Shown piece by piece: positions 1-7,003 of a DNA stretch of 30,696 nucleotides. The stretch comes from JAAYDH01 sp964345825 (lineage in GTDB: Bacteria; Bacillota_I; Bacilli_A; RFN20; CAG-826). The translations under genes were made by a program, and so were the position numbers. Positions within the stretch are counted from its first letter, which is position 1; every line of letters begins with the position of its first letter. The DNA lies in NCBI GenBank assembly GCA_964345825.1, contig CAYFSI010000012.1:1-30696 (forward strand), given 5' to 3'. Under the pieces are notes generated by a model that was not told where the DNA came from, did not search any database, and saw nothing but the letters and a program-made list of their open reading frames with translations.

Positions 1-2
1 AA

Positions 3-242
3 CGCCCTGTCGATCCTAACTTAGCTATGACTGGTGAAGTTACCTTGCGTGGTAATGCTCTCCCCATCGGCGGTTTGCGTGAGAAATCTCTCGCTGCTCT
101 CCGTTCGGGAATACAAACCATTATCGTTCCGAAAGGCAACAAAAAGGATGCTGATGAACTTCCAAAGGAAGTCAAACAGTCACTCAAAATTCTTTATATG
201 ACCACTGTCGAAGACGCGGTTAAGGTAGCGTTTACTAAGTAA
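3..242 (+). CDS. lon: Lon protease, C-terminal end (partial)
   Basis: This is the last ~79 residues of an ATP-dependent Lon protease; the 5' part lies outside the window. The reading frame is open from base 3, before the first ATG at 27. The text 'AMTGEVTLRG' followed by 'LPIGGLREKSLAAL' is the conserved C-terminal part of the Lon serine-lysine protease domain. The Lys in 'REK' corresponds to the catalytic lysine of the Ser-Lys dyad; the catalytic Ser lies upstream and is not visible. The ending 'VEDAVKVAF' is also typical of Lon. Lon degrades misfolded and regulatory proteins in the cytosol. The ysxC start follows after one base, the lon-ysxC order known from Bacilli. Identification is by family memory of this motif, not by a search. 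Confidence 0.93.
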   Translation, partial: RPVDPNLAMTGEVTLRGNALPIGGLREKSLAALRSGIQTIIVPKGNKKDADELPKEVKQSLKILYMTTVEDAVKVAFTK

Positions 243-243
243 C

Positions 244-822
244 ATGATTAATTTTCTCAACGTTACTTTTATCAAATCAGCCCCGAGTTATTCGGAGGCA
301 CCAGATGGATTATTTCCTGAAGTTTTGATTGTCGGTAAAAGTAACGTGGGAAAGTCCACGCTTATCAATTCTCTTTCTCAAAGAAAGCGACTCGCTTATA
401 CCTCCTCAAAACCAGGTCATACGAGATTGCTCAATTATTATTTGATTGATAACCAATTCTATCTAGTCGACGCTCCTGGGTATGGCTATGCTCGTGGTGG
501 TGTCGATTTGGATGCCCTATTTGGTAGAATGATGGAAGATTACTTCACCAATTGCCAAAAACTAAAACTAGTTCTTGTTCTTTTAGATTCTCGCCGCGAG
601 ATGAATGTCAACGATCAAGAAATCCTCTCTTATGTGATGGCCAATAATATTCCCTATTTTGTGATCATCACCAAAGTAGATAAGGTTAATCAGAAAGAAA
701 AATTCGCTCTCGTCAAACATTTAAAAGAAATGAATGTTGCTGAAGATAAACTTTTCTATACCAGTTCTTTGCATCCTCGAACCATCGAGAGTTTAAAAAC
801 TGCTATTGAAAAGGTTATTTAA
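244..822 (+). CDS. ysxC: Ribosome biogenesis GTPase YsxC/YihA (EngB)
   Basis: A 192-residue TRAFAC-class GTPase, the usual length for the YihA/YsxC family, which assists late assembly of the 50S subunit. Visible GTPase motifs: G1 P-loop 'GKSNVGKST' at residues 31-39, G3 'DAPGYGYA' from residue 76, G4 'TKVD' at 143-146, and a G5-like 'TSS' near the C-terminus. The N-terminal 'FPEVLIVGKSNVGKSTLINSL' region is a family hallmark. It starts two bases after the lon stop codon, so it is probably co-transcribed and translationally coupled with lon. The start codon ATG at 244 has no strong ribosome site of its own, which fits coupling. Function from family knowledge; all motifs are intact. Confidence 0.96.
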   Translation: MINFLNVTFIKSAPSYSEAPDGLFPEVLIVGKSNVGKSTLINSLSQRKRLAYTSSKPGHTRLLNYYLIDNQFYLVDAPGYGYARGGVDLDALFGRMMEDYFTNCQKLKLVLVLLDSRREMNVNDQEILSYVMANNIPYFVIITKVDKVNQKEKFALVKHLKEMNVAEDKLFYTSSLHPRTIESLKTAIEKVI

Positions 823-844
823 TTATATTAGACTTAATTATAAG

Positions 845-1036
845 CTCGTTGATAAAGAGGAGTAACTTATTGTTTCTATATAGAGAATCGAGGATGGTGG
901 AAGCTCGATAAGAAAGATAAGCGAAGGTCACTTTGGAGAGATAGTTGCCTAACGAAAATAGGTTAATGAAGTGCATCGCAAGATGAACTAAGGTGGTACC
1001 ACGCCGCAAGCGTCCTTAGATAAGGGCGTTTTATTT
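845..1036 (+). promoter_or_regulatory. T-box leader, probably tRNA-Val responsive, of valS
   Basis: The T-box consensus is seen as 'AGGTGGTACCACG' at 991-1003, directly followed by a terminator hairpin and U-run at 1008-1034 and then valS. Upstream sequence from ~845 contains the AGTA-type element expected in stem I ('GAGGAGTAAC' near 856). A GTC valine codon at 927-929 within 'GAAGGTCACT' is a plausible specifier codon. In this family an uncharged cognate tRNA pairs with specifier and T-box and favours the antiterminator, so valS is transcribed when charged tRNA-Val is scarce. Stem boundaries and the specifier were judged by eye. Confidence 0.9.
1008..1034 (+). terminator. T-box regulatory terminator before valS
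   Basis: The arm at 1008-1018 (AAGCGTCCTTA) can pair with 1021-1031 (TAAGGGCGTTT) through a short loop, with two G-U pairs, followed by a T-rich run. It starts immediately after the T-box bulge sequence, as expected for the competing terminator of a T-box leader. Confidence 0.85.
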
Positions 1037-1053
1037 TACGTCCGGAGGCACCT

Positions 1054-3648
1054 ATGTTAGAAAAACGTTACGATCACCAAACTGTTGAAGAGGGAAAATA
1101 CGAGGGATGGAAAGCTCGTGGATATTTTCAAGCCGGAGATAAAAATAAAGTTCCTTTTTCCATTGTTATTCCCCCTCCAAACGTCACTGGTAAATTGCAT
1201 ATTGGTCACGCCTTAGATACAACCATTCAAGATATCATTGCGCGCTATAAAAGAATGAAAGGCTTTGATGTCTGCTATCTACCTGGCATGGATCACGCTG
1301 GTATCGCTACTCAAGCCAAAGTAATGGATAAACTAGCAAAATCAGGCATTGATGTAACAAAACTCACTCGTGAAGAGTTTTTAGAGTGGGCTTGGAAGTG
1401 GAAAGAAGAATACGCCGAATCAATCCACGAACAATGGAAAGTATTAGGTTTATCCCTTGATTATTCTCGCGAAAGATTCACTCTTGATGAAGGCTTAAAT
1501 GAAGCAGTCCGAAAAGTGTTTGTCGATTTATATCATCGCGGATTAATCTACCAAGGTGAAAGAATCATCAACTGGGATCCAGTTTTAAAGACCGCGCTTA
1601 GCAATGTGGAAGTCATCCATCAAGATGATGCTGGACATATGTACTATGTCCGCTACCCAATCGTTGGCACCAAAGAAGCCCTTATTGTCGCAACCACTCG
1701 TCCAGAAACAATGTTTGGCGATGTGTGCGTAGTGGTTAATCCAACTGATAAAAGATATCAAAAATACATCGGGATGAAGGTTATAAATCCTGCCAATGGA
1801 CAATCTATTCCTGTCATCGCTGATGAATATGTTGACACTTCTTTTGGAACTGGAGCGATGAAATGTACTCCTGCACATGATCCAAACGATTTTGTGCTTG
1901 GTGAAAAATATCATCTCGAGAAACCAATTATATTTAATAAAGACGCGACGATGAATCGCTTATGTGGCAAATATGAAGGCCAAGATCGTTTTGTGTGTCG
2001 CGAGAATTTACTTAAACAAATAAAAGAAGATGGCAACTTTGTCAAAATTGAAGAGATGGTTCATCCTGTTGGACATAGCGAAAGAAGCAATGCTGTGGTA
2101 GAACCAATGCTTTCTAAACAATGGTTTGTGAAGATGAAGCCATTGGCAGAACAAGCTCTCGCCAATCAAAGAAGTGATAAAAAAGTCAACTTTGTTCCGG
2201 AGAGATTTGAAAATGTCTTCACTCAATGGATGGAAAAAATTGAAGATTGGTGTGTGTCTCGCCAGCTGTGGTGGGGACATCGCATCCCAGCTTATACAAA
2301 CAAGAAAACAGGTGAACTATTAGTCAGCATTAATCCTCCTAAAGATATCAGAAATTGGGAGCAAGATCCTGATGTTCTCGATACATGGTTTTCCAGTGCT
2401 TTATGGCCGTTTTCAACCTTTGGTTGGCCTGAAATCACTGCTGATTTCCAACGTTATTTTCCAACCAATGTTTTGGTGACGGGCTATGACATTATTTTCT
2501 TCTGGGTTAGCCGCATGGTTTTCCAATCATTAGAAATGACCGGCCAATCTCCATTTAAAGAAACCGTTATTCACGGACTAGTTCGCGATAATCTTGGCCG
2601 AAAGATGAATAAATCATTAGGAAATGGTGTTGATCCTATTTTAGTATCCAAAACCTATGGAGCGGACGCTCTTCGCTATTTTTTGACCACAAATTGCACT
2701 CCTGGCCAAGATATGAGATATATCGAAGAAAAAGTCGCTGCTGCTTCTAATTACCTTAATAAGATATGGAATTCAGCACGTTATGTGCTAAGTGTTTTAC
2801 CAGAAAATTTTGCTTCGGTTAATTTTGGCTCATTGCACCTATCACCTCTTGATCAGTGGATTATTAATCGTCTAGAAGATACGATTGAAAAAGTGACTTC
2901 CAACATGGAAAAATATGATTTCAACGCAGCCAGCACCCATCTTTACAACTTTGTCTATGATGATTTCTGCTCTCAGTATCTAGAGATGAGTAAAGTATCA
3001 TTATCTTCAGATGATGAGACAAGTATTAAAACCACTCACCAAGTTCTTTACAAGTGCTTGAAGGCCATTATTCTTTTAATTTATCCTTACACTCCCTTCA
3101 TTGCTGAAGAATTATATCTATCCTTGCCAGAACATCTTGAATCAATCATGTTGGATAGTTACCCATTAGTGGAAGAAAATTTGATTGATAAGAGCGTGAA
3201 TGATGAAGTAAATATGCTTTTCTCAATGATTAGAGATGTCAGAAACTACAAGATCGAAAATAAATTAGCACCCAACGCTCAACTGAATTTATTTCTCAAT
3301 CTAAAGATTAAAGTGTTTGATGCCTACTTCATCTATTTAAAGAGATTCACTTTTAGTGATATTAAAGTCATCGGTGAAGAAATTCTCTCCAAAAGAGGTG
3401 AACTAAGGATTTATGATTGTGGTGATATGCTGATCGACAATCAAACTGGGCGAGATGAAATTATTGCTCGCATCAATAAAGAAATTGAAGAGACAAAAAA
3501 TGAGATTGCTAGAGCGGAGAAAATGCTCTTCAATGATAATTTCATCGCAAAAGCTCCACAAGAAAAGATTGAACTAGAAAAAAGTAAGTTAAATAAGCAC
3601 AGAGATAATCTTAAATCTCTACTTGAGAAAAAAGAAAGACTTTCCTAA
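1054..3648 (+). CDS. valS: Valine--tRNA ligase
   Basis: An 864-residue class I aminoacyl-tRNA synthetase that charges tRNA-Val, close to the usual ~880. The HIGH motif is at residues 49-52 in 'GKLHIGHALD'. The editing (CP1) domain has 'TTRPETMFGD' and 'GTGAMKCTPAHDPNDF'. The second signature reads 'GRKMNKSLGN', so KMSKS is KMNKS (residues 517-521). An anticodon-binding domain follows, and the last ~65 residues form the charged coiled-coil arm typical of ValRS. ATG at 1054 is chosen because GGAGG at 1044-1048 sits at correct spacing. It is controlled by the T-box leader upstream and closed by the hairpin at 3671-3700. The Asn in the KMSKS loop is unusual, but the rest is normal and the gene looks functional. 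Confidence 0.97.
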   Translation: MLEKRYDHQTVEEGKYEGWKARGYFQAGDKNKVPFSIVIPPPNVTGKLHIGHALDTTIQDIIARYKRMKGFDVCYLPGMDHAGIATQAKVMDKLAKSGIDVTKLTREEFLEWAWKWKEEYAESIHEQWKVLGLSLDYSRERFTLDEGLNEAVRKVFVDLYHRGLIYQGERIINWDPVLKTALSNVEVIHQDDAGHMYYVRYPIVGTKEALIVATTRPETMFGDVCVVVNPTDKRYQKYIGMKVINPANGQSIPVIADEYVDTSFGTGAMKCTPAHDPNDFVLGEKYHLEKPIIFNKDATMNRLCGKYEGQDRFVCRENLLKQIKEDGNFVKIEEMVHPVGHSERSNAVVEPMLSKQWFVKMKPLAEQALANQRSDKKVNFVPERFENVFTQWMEKIEDWCVSRQLWWGHRIPAYTNKKTGELLVSINPPKDIRNWEQDPDVLDTWFSSALWPFSTFGWPEITADFQRYFPTNVLVTGYDIIFFWVSRMVFQSLEMTGQSPFKETVIHGLVRDNLGRKMNKSLGNGVDPILVSKTYGADALRYFLTTNCTPGQDMRYIEEKVAAASNYLNKIWNSARYVLSVLPENFASVNFGSLHLSPLDQWIINRLEDTIEKVTSNMEKYDFNAASTHLYNFVYDDFCSQYLEMSKVSLSSDDETSIKTTHQVLYKCLKAIILLIYPYTPFIAEELYLSLPEHLESIMLDSYPLVEENLIDKSVNDEVNMLFSMIRDVRNYKIENKLAPNAQLNLFLNLKIKVFDAYFIYLKRFTFSDIKVIGEEILSKRGELRIYDCGDMLIDNQTGRDEIIARINKEIEETKNEIARAEKMLFNDNFIAKAPQEKIELEKSKLNKHRDNLKSLLEKKERLS

Positions 3649-3670
3649 TTTTTCAAACTAATCTTTGCAA

Positions 3671-3700
3671 AAGGCCTCCTAAATCAATAGGAGGTTTTTT
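3671..3700 (+). terminator. Terminator after valS that also holds the next gene's ribosome site
   Basis: CCTCCTA (3675-3681), a 6-base loop, then TAGGAGG (3688-3694) and TTTTTT (3695-3700) form a good intrinsic terminator; outer A-T and G-U pairs can lengthen the stem from 3671. The 3' arm contains AGGAGG, a perfect Shine-Dalgarno sequence, six bases before the ATG at 3701. The same bases therefore end valS transcription and can serve the next gene. Confidence 0.85.
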
Positions 3701-3883
3701 ATGAATTACATTGAACTCACGAATCAAGAAATGGTTTCTCATCATGTGGGTGAAGCGATTACTCTCGCCACCGTTATGGCCCTTATTGCTGTCGCTATTG
3801 TGGCGGTCGTTGTCTATCGCTTATTCATTTCTAATAAGGGCAGTGCAACGATTCCTGGCGGTTGGAAGTTTACCTGGAATTAA
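3701..3883 (+). CDS. Small single-span membrane peptide with leader-like N-terminus, unknown function
   Basis: A 60-residue ORF between valS and radC. I do not recognise a named family. Three parts are visible. Residues 1-17 are polar and contain 'ELTNQEM', followed by 'VGEA', which loosely resembles the leader of double-glycine-type secreted peptides (usually ending GG or GA). Residues ~19-43 are one strongly hydrophobic Ala/Val/Ile segment. The tail has Lys/Gly and ends 'IPGGWKFTWN', with two Trp. AGGAGG lies six bases before the ATG, inside the terminator hairpin of valS, which supports translation. radC begins right after its stop. It could be a small bacteriocin-like or signalling peptide, or simply a structural membrane peptide; no modification or export genes are adjacent. 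That it is coding is fairly likely; its function is unknown. Confidence 0.7.
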   Translation: MNYIELTNQEMVSHHVGEAITLATVMALIAVAIVAVVVYRLFISNKGSATIPGGWKFTWN

Positions 3884-3885
3884 TT

Positions 3886-4575
3886 TTGGCACCCATTAAA
3901 GATTTGCCCATCCTCGAAAGACCCCGAGAAAAAGCGATGCGTTATGGTGTGGAGTCACTTTCCAACGTTGAACTATTGGCCGTCATAATTGGTTCAGGAA
4001 CGAAAGATCATTCTGCCTTAGATATTGCCCAGAAAATCATCACTGATAAAAAAGGATTATCCAATGTTTTTCATTGTCCTTATCAAGACTTTATTATTTA
4101 TCAAGGTGTTAACAAAACATCGGCGATTAAACTGTCCGCAACTTTTGAATTGGGCAAGCGTTATCAAATCGGAAAAGCCGAAAGTGAAGATGCAGTTGTG
4201 GACTCTTCAATGATTTATCTAAAATATGCCCCGCAGCTCATTAATCAGCCACAGGAAAAAATAGTCATTGTCACTTTGAATCGCCAAAAGAAAATAACTC
4301 ATGAACACGTGCTATCAATTGGAAGCGAGAATAATGTCGCTTGTTCAATACGCGATATTTTGAGAATTATGGTCCTAAACAAAGGCACGTATTTCTATCT
4401 AATTCACAATCATCCTGGAAATAATATGGATCCATCTCAACAGGACATTGCTTTTACTTCTTCCATCATCAATGAAGCCAAAAGAATTGGTTTTAACCTC
4501 ATCGATCATTTAATCATTGGAGATGGGGGTGCTTATTCGTTTAGAACGAATGGATTATTGCCTGAAAATAAATGA
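3886..4575 (+). CDS. radC: RadC/YeeS family JAB-domain protein
   Basis: A RadC-family protein of about 229 residues. The N-terminus 'IKDLPILERPREKAMRYG' and 'LSNVELLAVIIGSG' is the family's helix-hairpin-helix part. The C-terminal JAB/MPN domain keeps the metal motif 'HNHPGNNMDPSQQD', with the two His at ~174 and 176 and the downstream Ser and Asp. The start is uncertain: TTG at 3886 gives the usual RadC N-terminus, has GGA at 3876-3878 upstream, and follows the previous stop by two bases; TTG at 3862 in the same frame would add eight residues and overlap the small peptide gene. No ATG suits. Family members have long been tied to DNA repair, but the biochemical role is unsettled. It ends with TGA, which shows that TGA is a stop here. 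Confidence 0.92.
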   Translation: MAPIKDLPILERPREKAMRYGVESLSNVELLAVIIGSGTKDHSALDIAQKIITDKKGLSNVFHCPYQDFIIYQGVNKTSAIKLSATFELGKRYQIGKAESEDAVVDSSMIYLKYAPQLINQPQEKIVIVTLNRQKKITHEHVLSIGSENNVACSIRDILRIMVLNKGTYFYLIHNHPGNNMDPSQQDIAFTSSIINEAKRIGFNLIDHLIIGDGGAYSFRTNGLLPENK

Positions 4576-4583
4576 AATTGAAA

Positions 4584-4613
4584 TTGACACCCCTTTATAA
4601 CTTATGTTATATT
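4584..4613 (+). promoter_or_regulatory. Promoter of the rplU-prp-rpmA unit
   Basis: TTGACA at 4584-4589, an 18-base spacer, and TATATT at 4608-4613 preceded by TG-n form an extended -10 sigma-A-type promoter. It starts about ten bases after the radC stop and would give a 5' leader of roughly 97 bases before rplU. Confidence 0.8.
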
Positions 4614-4619
4614 ACAAAC

Positions 4620-4717
4620 GTTGTCGCCTCGTAAGCTACAACCGCCTAGAAAAGGTTCACAAATCTATTAAGATACCTTAATAGCGAGTCATTAGTGTAT
4701 TGATAAGGAGGGACATT
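4620..4717 (+). promoter_or_regulatory. Structured 5' leader of rplU, probable L21 autoregulatory leader
   Basis: The transcribed leader holds two clear hairpins: GTTGT (4620-4624) with ACAAC (4638-4642), and a perfect 8-bp stem CTATTAAG (4665-4672) with CTTAATAG (4677-4684), followed by AAGGAGGG at 4705-4712. Bacillota rplU operons are known to carry an L21 leader RNA thought to bind the ribosomal protein product. Position and structure match that idea, but I could not align it to the known model. Confidence 0.5.
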
Positions 4718-5026
4718 ATGTACGCAATTATCGAAACTGGTGGTAAGCAAATCCGCGTTGAAGTTGGTTCTAAAATCTTTGTTGAAAAGTTAGAAGCCGA
4801 AGTCAACTCGACCGTTACTTTTGACAAAGTTCTACTCGTTAGCAACAAATCAATGAAAGTCGGCACCCCATATGTCGCCGGTGCAACCGTCACCGCGAAA
4901 GTGGAAAAACAAGGCTTATCCAAAAAGATTCGTGTCTTCAAGTATAAAAACAAGACAAACTACCATAAAACAATTGGTCACCGTCAACCATATACTTGCT
5001 TAGTCATTGAAACTATCAACAATTAG
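4718..5026 (+). CDS. rplU: 50S ribosomal protein L21
   Basis: A 102-residue L21, a 50S subunit protein that binds 23S rRNA. The start is ATG at 4718, giving 'MYAIIETGGKQIRVE', the standard L21 N-terminus, with AAGGAGGG six bases upstream; a longer reading from 4700 would swallow that ribosome site. The C-terminal part 'KKIRVFKYKNKTNYHKTIGH' followed by 'RQPYT' is the conserved rRNA-binding segment. It is the first gene of the rplU-prp-rpmA operon, which is universal in Bacillota, and is probably regulated through its leader. Confidence 0.98.
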   Translation: MYAIIETGGKQIRVEVGSKIFVEKLEAEVNSTVTFDKVLLVSNKSMKVGTPYVAGATVTAKVEKQGLSKKIRVFKYKNKTNYHKTIGHRQPYTCLVIETINN

Positions 5027-5035
5027 CAATTAGCC

Positions 5036-5341
5036 ATGATTAAAATTTTAATCAAAAACGAAGGAAAGAAGGTCAAACTTCTCGAAGTGAAAGGTCACGC
5101 TAGTAGCGGTCCTTACGGCGAAGATCTCGTGTGTGCAGCAGTTTCTGCTGTTGTCACAGGCGGATTTAATGCCATTAAAGACGTCGAAAACATCGAAATT
5201 ATCCTTCAAGAAGGTTATGCTTCACTCGAAGCAAAGAAACCGCTTTCCCCACATGATGAAGTAGTGGTTGATACAATTATCGCTGGTTTAGAAACCATCG
5301 CTGAGAGTAATCAACAATTCATCCAAGTAAAAAAACTTTAG
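5036..5341 (+). CDS. prp: Ribosomal-processing cysteine protease Prp (YsxB)
   Basis: A 101-residue Prp/YsxB protein. In Bacillota that make L27 with an N-terminal extension, this cysteine protease removes the extension. The catalytic pair is visible: His21 in 'KGHASSG' and Cys33 in 'GEDLVCAAVSAV', the family signature. It lies between rplU and rpmA, next to its substrate gene, with a nine-base gap after rplU. ATG at 5036 has only a weak ribosome site, so coupling to rplU is likely. The match between this enzyme and the L27 extension in the next gene makes the assignment strong. Confidence 0.95.
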   Translation: MIKILIKNEGKKVKLLEVKGHASSGPYGEDLVCAAVSAVVTGGFNAIKDVENIEIILQEGYASLEAKKPLSPHDEVVVDTIIAGLETIAESNQQFIQVKKL

Positions 5342-5358
5342 AAAGGGTGTCATAGATT

Positions 5359-5643
5359 ATGATGTTTAAATTAAATCTTCAACTCTTCGCTTCTAAAAAA
5401 GGTGTTGGGTCGACAAGAAACGGCCGTGATTCAGCTGGTCGCCGATTAGGTGCCAAAGTGGCTGATGGTCAATGGTGCCACGCTGGTTCCATTCTCTATC
5501 GTCAAAGAGGAACTAAAATCTATCCAGGTGAAAATACCCTCAGAGGGAAAGATGATACAATTTTTGCTACCGCTAGTGGTGTAGCAAAGTATTATCGCGT
5601 TGGAAAAGATCGTACGGCAGTGAAAATTGTCGTTGCTGAATAA
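5359..5643 (+). CDS. rpmA: 50S ribosomal protein L27 with cleavable N-terminal extension
   Basis: A 94-residue L27. The N-terminus reads 'MMFKLNLQLFASKKGVGST': the 'LNLQLFA' part followed by S/A-K-K-G is the known Prp cleavage motif, so the mature protein should begin at the Ser after Phe-Ala. The mature N-terminus reaches towards the peptidyl-transferase centre. 'STRNGRDSAGRRLG' and 'ILYRQRGTKIYPG' are conserved L27 blocks. Two adjacent ATG codons (5359 and 5362) are possible; 5359 is nearer to AAAGGGTG at 5343-5350. It is the last gene of the operon and a terminator follows at 5661. Confidence 0.97.
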   Translation: MMFKLNLQLFASKKGVGSTRNGRDSAGRRLGAKVADGQWCHAGSILYRQRGTKIYPGENTLRGKDDTIFATASGVAKYYRVGKDRTAVKIVVAE

Positions 5644-5660
5644 CGTAAAAAATAATGATT

Positions 5661-5688
5661 AAGACCACTAAATTGTGGTCTTTTTCTT
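5661..5688 (+). terminator. Terminator of the rplU operon
   Basis: AAGACCAC (5661-5668), loop TAAATT, GTGGTCTT (5675-5682) and continued T-rich sequence make a strong intrinsic terminator, 18 bases after rpmA. Confidence 0.92.
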
Positions 5689-5698
5689 TATGTACTTG

Positions 5699-5704
5699 TA
5701 TAAT
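5699..5704 (+). promoter_or_regulatory. Probable -10 box of obgE
   Basis: A perfect TATAAT lies at 5699-5704, after the rpmA terminator and 18 bases before the obgE ATG. No good -35 is seen; TGGTCT (5676-5681) is at the 17-base distance but falls inside the terminator stem. The predicted leader is short but includes GAGGAG. Confidence 0.55.
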
Positions 5705-5722
5705 ACAAGAGGAGCTATTCAT

Positions 5723-7000
5723 ATGTTTATTGATCGCGCAGTCGTGGAAGTTCGCTCTGGCAAAGGTGGCAATGGTGCCATCGCTTTTCTACGTGAGAAG
5801 TTTATGCCTAATGGCGGTCCTGCCGGAGGTAACGGAGGACGTGGAGCAAGTGTCATATTTAGAGCCAATAGCCATATCAATACGCTCATAAATTTTCGTC
5901 ACAGCAAAACCTTCATTGGTCCTGATGGCGAAAAAGGTGGTATTAAAAACCAGTATGGCAGATCGAGTCAGGACATTGTTGTAGATGTTCCGGTCGGGAC
6001 TGTTATTTTTGAAGAAAAAGATCACAAAGTTGTCGCAGATCTCAATGAGGATGGCAAAATTGTCATCGTCGCAAAAGGTGGACGTGGTGGCCGAGGCAAT
6101 ACTTGTTTTAAAAGCTCGACTAATCGCGCTCCCAAAACTGCCGAAAATGGTGAACCAGGCGAAACCAAACGGCTCATTTTGGAATTAAAATTATTAGCTG
6201 ATGTCGGCTTAGTGGGATATCCAAGCGTTGGTAAGTCCACTCTGCTTTCACTAGTGACAAGTGCTACTCCTGAAATAGCTGACTATCCTTTTACAACCAT
6301 CGTTCCAAATCTTGGAGTGGTGACTACCAAGGATGGAAGAAGCTTTGTCATGGCTGACCTTCCAGGACTTATCGAAGGCGCTCATCAAGGCAAAGGACTA
6401 GGATTACGTTTCCTCCGTCATATTGAGAGATGCCGCGTTATCGTTCATATCATCAATGTCGGTCTTTCTGACCGTGATCCCTATAAGGATTATTTAGTTA
6501 TAAATAACGAACTAAAAAGTTATGGTTTTGGTCTTGATAAACGACCAGTTGTTCTTGTCGCAAGCAAGATGGATGAAGAAGGCGCTAGTGAAAGATTAGC
6601 TAAATTTGAAAAACAAGTCGGTTTACCCGTTATTCCTATCTCTGCTATCACCGAGCAAGGACTTGATCTATTGCTTTATAAATGCGCAGATTTGTTAGAT
6701 AAAACTCCAGCCTTTCCGCTTTACGGCGATGATGAAAAGGAACTGGATTTCAAAGTGTACGAGCTACCTGAAGCTGAAAAAGAATTTTCTATTCGTCGCC
6801 TCGATGCTCATAAATGGAAAATTGAAGGAGACAAACTTATCAAATTCTATCGCATGACCAACATTACCACTGATGAAGGAATGATGGTTTTGATGATGAA
6901 AATTCGTAAACTAAAGGTTGATGACGCTCTCGAAAAACTCGGTGCTTCGGATGGAGACACTGTTTTCCTAGACGACTTTTCTTTTGAATATTGGAGTTAA
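5723..7000 (+). CDS. obgE: GTPase ObgE/CgtA
   Basis: A 425-residue Obg GTPase, needed for 50S assembly and linked to stress control. Domains in order: Gly-rich Obg fold (about 1-158, 'VRSGKGGNGAIAFLREKF' and 'KGGRGGRGN'), G domain (P-loop 'GYPSVGKST' at residues 165-173, switch II 'DLPGLIEGAHQGKGLG'), and a C-terminal OCT domain ending near 'FLDDFSFEYWS'. The OCT domain is present in Bacillota but not in all bacteria. ATG at 5723 is chosen over upstream in-frame codons because it has GAGGAG at 5709-5714 and starts the canonical 'MFIDRAVVEVRSG'. It is followed after three bases by nadE, so the two are co-transcribed. Confidence 0.97.
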   Translation: MFIDRAVVEVRSGKGGNGAIAFLREKFMPNGGPAGGNGGRGASVIFRANSHINTLINFRHSKTFIGPDGEKGGIKNQYGRSSQDIVVDVPVGTVIFEEKDHKVVADLNEDGKIVIVAKGGRGGRGNTCFKSSTNRAPKTAENGEPGETKRLILELKLLADVGLVGYPSVGKSTLLSLVTSATPEIADYPFTTIVPNLGVVTTKDGRSFVMADLPGLIEGAHQGKGLGLRFLRHIERCRVIVHIINVGLSDRDPYKDYLVINNELKSYGFGLDKRPVVLVASKMDEEGASERLAKFEKQVGLPVIPISAITEQGLDLLLYKCADLLDKTPAFPLYGDDEKELDFKVYELPEAEKEFSIRRLDAHKWKIEGDKLIKFYRMTNITTDEGMMVLMMKIRKLKVDDALEKLGASDGDTVFLDDFSFEYWS

Positions 7001-7003
7001 TAC

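Noticed and set aside
815..1009. Minus-strand ORF of 64 codons over the T-box region
   Set aside because: It is antisense to a structured leader and has no coding signs.
845..1036. A tRNA gene in the valS leader
   Set aside because: There is no cloverleaf or CCA end; the T-box bulge and terminator fully explain the structured sequence.
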